Of a DNA stretch of 64,000 bases, positions 61,129-64,000 are shown one piece after another. This DNA is from Pseudomonas helmanticensis (lineage in GTDB: Bacteria > Pseudomonadota > Gammaproteobacteria > Pseudomonadales > Pseudomonadaceae). Positions within the stretch are counted from its first letter, which is position 1. Every line of letters starts with the position of its first letter. Location: assembly GCF_900182985.1 (NCBI RefSeq), contig NZ_FXUY01000002.1, forward strand, positions 1,165,001-1,229,000, given 5' to 3'. Below the pieces are notes generated by a model that was not told where the DNA came from, made no database searches, and worked only from the letters and a program-made list of their open reading frames with translations. The translations under genes were made by a program, and so were the position numbers.

Positions 61129-62994
61129 ATGAACGCACCAGCCCCCCTGCCCAATGCTGCCGACAAGGCTGCGCTTGAGGCCATTGCCGCTACCGTCATC
61201 CAGAACTGCCCCAGCCTGCTGGATGAGGCGCATCAGGTCGCCAGCGACTTACTAAAAAAACATGAGATCAACGGACTGGATCCGGATCAGGTCTACTTTC
61301 ATCGCTTCGATGCTTCGCAAAGCAGCGCCAAAGCCTTTACTGGCTGGGAGCATGTGCACGCGACGCCCACCTCGACCATGACCCTGACCGAACTGGTGAT
61401 CCACCGATTTCGCGTCGCCGATCAGGACAATGCCGATCTACTTGACGTGTACGGTGGTTTTTATACCGCAGGCCCGGGCGCCGGCACCTTCAATGAATCC
61501 AATGAAGTGCGCCTGCACGGAAGCGCGGTGCTGAAGGAATTCTGGAGCGCCGACTTCAGCTCGTTATACAGCGAAAAACTGACGGCATTCTGGAGTACCT
61601 CGAACAGCCATTTCCGCACATTGGCCAAATGCAACTTCCTCGTCAAAGCCGTGCAGGCACGCGACCAACGGCGATTGAGCGACGAAGACTTCCAGTTCGT
61701 CACGCAAGCGGTCATTGGCACACTCACTTGGCCTGTCAGCCTGCAAATGCTACAGGCCGCTCACCCTTGTAGCGGTAACGTCTTCACGCTAGACATTGAC
61801 GGCTACTTCGCCATCAATGCGCTTCGGTTTATCGCTGCGAAGGGACGACAGATCGTTTATCTGCCAGGCGACACGGAGCCCTTCCAGGTATTGGAAAGTG
61901 CTACCGACATGCACTACTGGGTGCTGCTGCGGATGAACAACAACGCTACCCGGCAGAGATTGATGTCACATTTCTCCCTCGCTGACCGTCAGCAGGTCAG
62001 CGATAACCTCAGCGATCTGATGAACCGCCTGGTGAAAACCTGGGGCGTCTACGACCACTCAATGATCAACGGGCAAAGCCGCGCGATCGAAGGTGACGTC
62101 TTCACCTGGTTGAGCGATTCGACCCGCGATGCCATGTTCGCGGAGGCCAGCCTTTCGTTGACCTCAAACGGCGATCTGCGCAAGCAACTGTGGATCGGTT
62201 ATCTCAGCGCAGGTGTCAAAGTATTTGGCCCGATGGCAGTGGTCGGATGGCCGATAGCGCTTCCAGTGATCGGCGCCAGCATTGCCGGCATGGGTTTGAA
62301 CATCGATCAGGCGGTCAACGGAAAAACCACCGCGCAACGCAAGGCCGGGATCCTCGGTGCAGTGCTCAACGGCATCGACATGCTGTTCAATCTCCTGGTG
62401 CTCAAAGGGCCAGGGGCATTGACGGAGATCGGCCCTGAGGTCGATGCCGCAGAAGCTCGGGAAATGGCCGATCTGACTGGCGAATCTCCTGACATCGAAC
62501 AACCCCCGCCTACTCCTGCGCAATTGCTCCCCGAGGCGATGGATTGGCCACAGATCAACACCCGGCCGCTGAGTTCCGCGTCATCGCTGGAAGACATCCC
62601 GCGACCGCCGGTACCGCAACACTGGCAAGCCAACGAGCTGTTGGAAGGACTGACGCCGGGCAGCGAGCCCGGCAAGCTTCAGGGGATTTACCTGCTCGAC
62701 TCCACGCCCTCCACCGCCATCATGATCGATGACTGCGCCTACTACGTACGTTACGAGTCCGACCTCAACGGTGGTGGGCACTGGGCCATAATCGACCCGG
62801 AAAGCCCTGACAGTTTCACCCGTTCGGTTGCCGTACGCCTGAACGCCCAGGGTGAGTGGGAAACCATGCCGCGTGGCGGTCTCAAAGGTGGCGGAAAGAC
62901 ACCGCGCAGGTTGGATCCAGCACGCAACGTCAGCCCGTCCCAGCGCCGACCAGTGCACTGCCGGCATCGGAATACGACATGCCCGCTGCCCTGA
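61129..62994 (+). CDS. Dermonecrotic-toxin-like protein, N-terminal part (frame breaks near 62.9 kb)
   Basis: This is the first 621 codons of a third large toxin-like protein, before a frame break. It shows the DUF6543-type N-terminal module (QVYFHRFDASQSSAKAFTGW; LLDVYGGFYTAGPGAGTFN; LKEFWSADFSSLYSEKLTAF). A hydrophobic region follows at about 358-424 (AVVGWPIALPVIGASIAGMG). Around 540-600 there is a small beta domain (GIYLLDSTPSTAIMIDDCAYYVRY). The final 30 codons in this frame (RRLDPARNVSPSQRRPVHCR) look unnatural. The ATG at 61129 follows AAGGATAGAGAG. A one-base deficit between about 62856 and 62991 leads into the continuing frame. Confidence 0.72.
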   Translation: MNAPAPLPNAADKAALEAIAATVIQNCPSLLDEAHQVASDLLKKHEINGLDPDQVYFHRFDASQSSAKAFTGWEHVHATPTSTMTLTELVIHRFRVADQDNADLLDVYGGFYTAGPGAGTFNESNEVRLHGSAVLKEFWSADFSSLYSEKLTAFWSTSNSHFRTLAKCNFLVKAVQARDQRRLSDEDFQFVTQAVIGTLTWPVSLQMLQAAHPCSGNVFTLDIDGYFAINALRFIAAKGRQIVYLPGDTEPFQVLESATDMHYWVLLRMNNNATRQRLMSHFSLADRQQVSDNLSDLMNRLVKTWGVYDHSMINGQSRAIEGDVFTWLSDSTRDAMFAEASLSLTSNGDLRKQLWIGYLSAGVKVFGPMAVVGWPIALPVIGASIAGMGLNIDQAVNGKTTAQRKAGILGAVLNGIDMLFNLLVLKGPGALTEIGPEVDAAEAREMADLTGESPDIEQPPPTPAQLLPEAMDWPQINTRPLSSASSLEDIPRPPVPQHWQANELLEGLTPGSEPGKLQGIYLLDSTPSTAIMIDDCAYYVRYESDLNGGGHWAIIDPESPDSFTRSVAVRLNAQGEWETMPRGGLKGGGKTPRRLDPARNVSPSQRRPVHCRHRNTTCPLP

Positions 62995-64000
62995 AATCGC
63001 ATCTGCAGCAAGGTGCTGCGGGGCTCGACGATGAGGCACTGCGCGATGTCTACGACAGCCTCAACGCGTTCGATGCCTACCGTGATTTCAAGGTCATCAG
63101 AAAACGTCTCTACCACGACGCGCTGCGGTTCTTTGCCACGCTGCAACTACCCGCTCGTCCTCCCATGCCGGTCCTGGCGGCGGATGCCTCTGCCGAGGAG
63201 ATCATTGACAGGATTTTGCAACATGCCCGAGGGTTGGTCATCGGTGAAAGTCATACCGCCATTGGCAGTAAACAGTGGCTGATCGAAAACATGGAGTTAC
63301 TCGCCAGCAAACAAGTGAAGACCCTGTACATGGAGCATCTGCTGACCGACTTTCACCAGGCGGCCCTCGACGAATTCTTCAGCACCGGGGTCATGCCCAG
63401 CGAGCTCGAGTCCTACCTCAACGCACTTGATGTCGGCAACATGACCGATCCGCTGCAGCGCTACACGTTTCTTGAACTGGTCAGGGAAGCCCGAAATCAA
63501 GGCATCCATATTCAGGCCATTGATTGCATGGCGAGCTACCGGCTTTACGGCATGGAGATCACCACCGCCCAGGCCCTTGCGATCGACGAGACAGCACGGC
63601 AGAAAATGATGAACTACTTCGCAAGGTCGGTCATTCGCGCCGATCAGACTGTGCGGGGGGCGCACAAGTGGGTGGCACTGATGGGCAACTCACACTCGAA
63701 CACCTTCGACGGCGTTGCCGGCGTCAGTGAGCTGGAGGAAGCCATCGGCATTCGTGTCGAGGATGTCGCCGAAGGAGTATCACGTGGCATCGAAGTCGAC
63801 CCGGGGAAAATCCTCCCTCTGGGCGGTACCGTGTTTGACCGCTCCGCACTGGTGCGAGGCGACCTGCGGCTACAAATGGAAACACCGTGGATCGCACAAA
63901 CCATGGCGGAATTCGAAACGCTGCTGCCGCGTTACGGCATGTACTCCTTGAAACAACAACCCAACATGACATTTATCGTGCATCGCAGTCGCAGCAAAGA
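62979..64000 (+). CDS. Dermonecrotic-toxin-like protein, C-terminal TIKI/ChaN-like domain (partial at window end)
   Basis: The frame is open from 62856 to the window end without a stop, with an ATG at 62979, and reads as the continuation of the preceding gene. It contains two G-x-x-H motifs (LVIGESHTAIGS, about 86 codons in; VALMGNSHSNTF, about 230 codons in) and a conserved acidic residue in TLYMEHLLTDFH. This pattern is that of the superfamily I recall as joining TIKI/TraB proteases, erythromycin esterase, ChaN and a domain of Pasteurella multocida toxin. The activity is unknown. The gene continues beyond the window. Confidence 0.7.
   Translation, partial: MPAALKSHLQQGAAGLDDEALRDVYDSLNAFDAYRDFKVIRKRLYHDALRFFATLQLPARPPMPVLAADASAEEIIDRILQHARGLVIGESHTAIGSKQWLIENMELLASKQVKTLYMEHLLTDFHQAALDEFFSTGVMPSELESYLNALDVGNMTDPLQRYTFLELVREARNQGIHIQAIDCMASYRLYGMEITTAQALAIDETARQKMMNYFARSVIRADQTVRGAHKWVALMGNSHSNTFDGVAGVSELEEAIGIRVEDVAEGVSRGIEVDPGKILPLGGTVFDRSALVRGDLRLQMETPWIAQTMAEFETLLPRYGMYSLKQQPNMTFIVHRSRSK

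Noticed and set aside
62856..62994. Programmed -1 ribosomal frameshifting in the third toxin gene
   Set aside because: I could not find an X-XXY-YYZ slippery heptamer in the right phase, nor an obvious downstream pseudoknot. A mutation or sequence error is simpler.

Overview
This window is a stretch of chromosome from a Pseudomonas of the P. fluorescens group. The evidence is the high GC content and codon use, several characteristic Pseudomonas REP/REPIN repeat families, a PQQ glucose dehydrogenase next to an OprB-type porin, and a lon-type protease / cysteine-protease inhibitor / YhhN order that I recall from P. aeruginosa (around PA0777-PA0779). I found no rRNA, tRNA, CRISPR array, prophage or complete IS element. 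The only transposase-like gene is a REP-associated RAYT.

Layout. 1-7.2 kb: an acidic amino acid ABC transporter (aatJQMP/gltIJKL) with a sigma-54 promoter, its two-component system AauS/AauR, and glpM. 7.4-9.3 kb: a DsbA-like oxidoreductase and an exported alpha/beta hydrolase. 9.6-14.8 kb: a 1732-residue dermonecrotic-toxin-like (DUF6543-type) protein. 14.9-22.4 kb: metR, a secreted-looking hypothetical, a GNAT, a LysE exporter, a Nudix hydrolase, a PuuP-like permease, a nitrilase-family amidase and a divergent LuxR regulator. 22.6-27.7 kb: an FMN glutamate-synthase-like enzyme and a three-gene GtrC/GtrA/GT-C surface-glycan cluster. 27.9-33.8 kb: a ProY-like permease, a RAYT flanked by its REPINs, and a divergent class A penicillin-binding protein. 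34-38.7 kb: a 1560-residue toxin with leucine-rich repeats and a NEL E3 ubiquitin ligase domain. 38.7-44.4 kb: a CS1/cbl-type chaperone-usher fimbrial operon whose tip gene is frameshifted. 44.9-46.3 kb: a YqjI-YqjH-like metal/iron pair. 46.4-52.6 kb: small membrane and DNA-binding proteins, oprB, gcd, and a DUF6124 gene behind a structured leader. 53.2-60.9 kb: lon (asrA-like), icp, yhhN, cmoA-cmoB, tadA and a Tat-exported multicopper oxidase. 61.1-64 kb: a third dermonecrotic-toxin-like gene, frameshifted and running off the window, with a TIKI/ChaN/EreA-like C-terminal domain.

How it fits together. Most genes are housekeeping or nutrient-uptake functions: acidic amino acids, glucose oxidation, iron reduction and tRNA modification. 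The accessory layer is host- or surface-directed. It has three very large toxin-like proteins that share an N-terminal/hydrophobic architecture but end in different effector modules, a fimbrial operon and a glycan-decorating cluster. No secretion system or immunity gene lies beside the toxins, which suggests eukaryotic rather than bacterial targets.

The strongest leads are the polymorphic toxin trio (especially the NEL ligase and the TIKI-like domain), the two frameshifts (fimbrial tip and third toxin), the RNA-like element before the DUF6124 gene, and a penicillin-binding protein whose glycosyltransferase motifs are altered although its transpeptidase motifs are intact. All calls come from reading the sequence; no database search was run.
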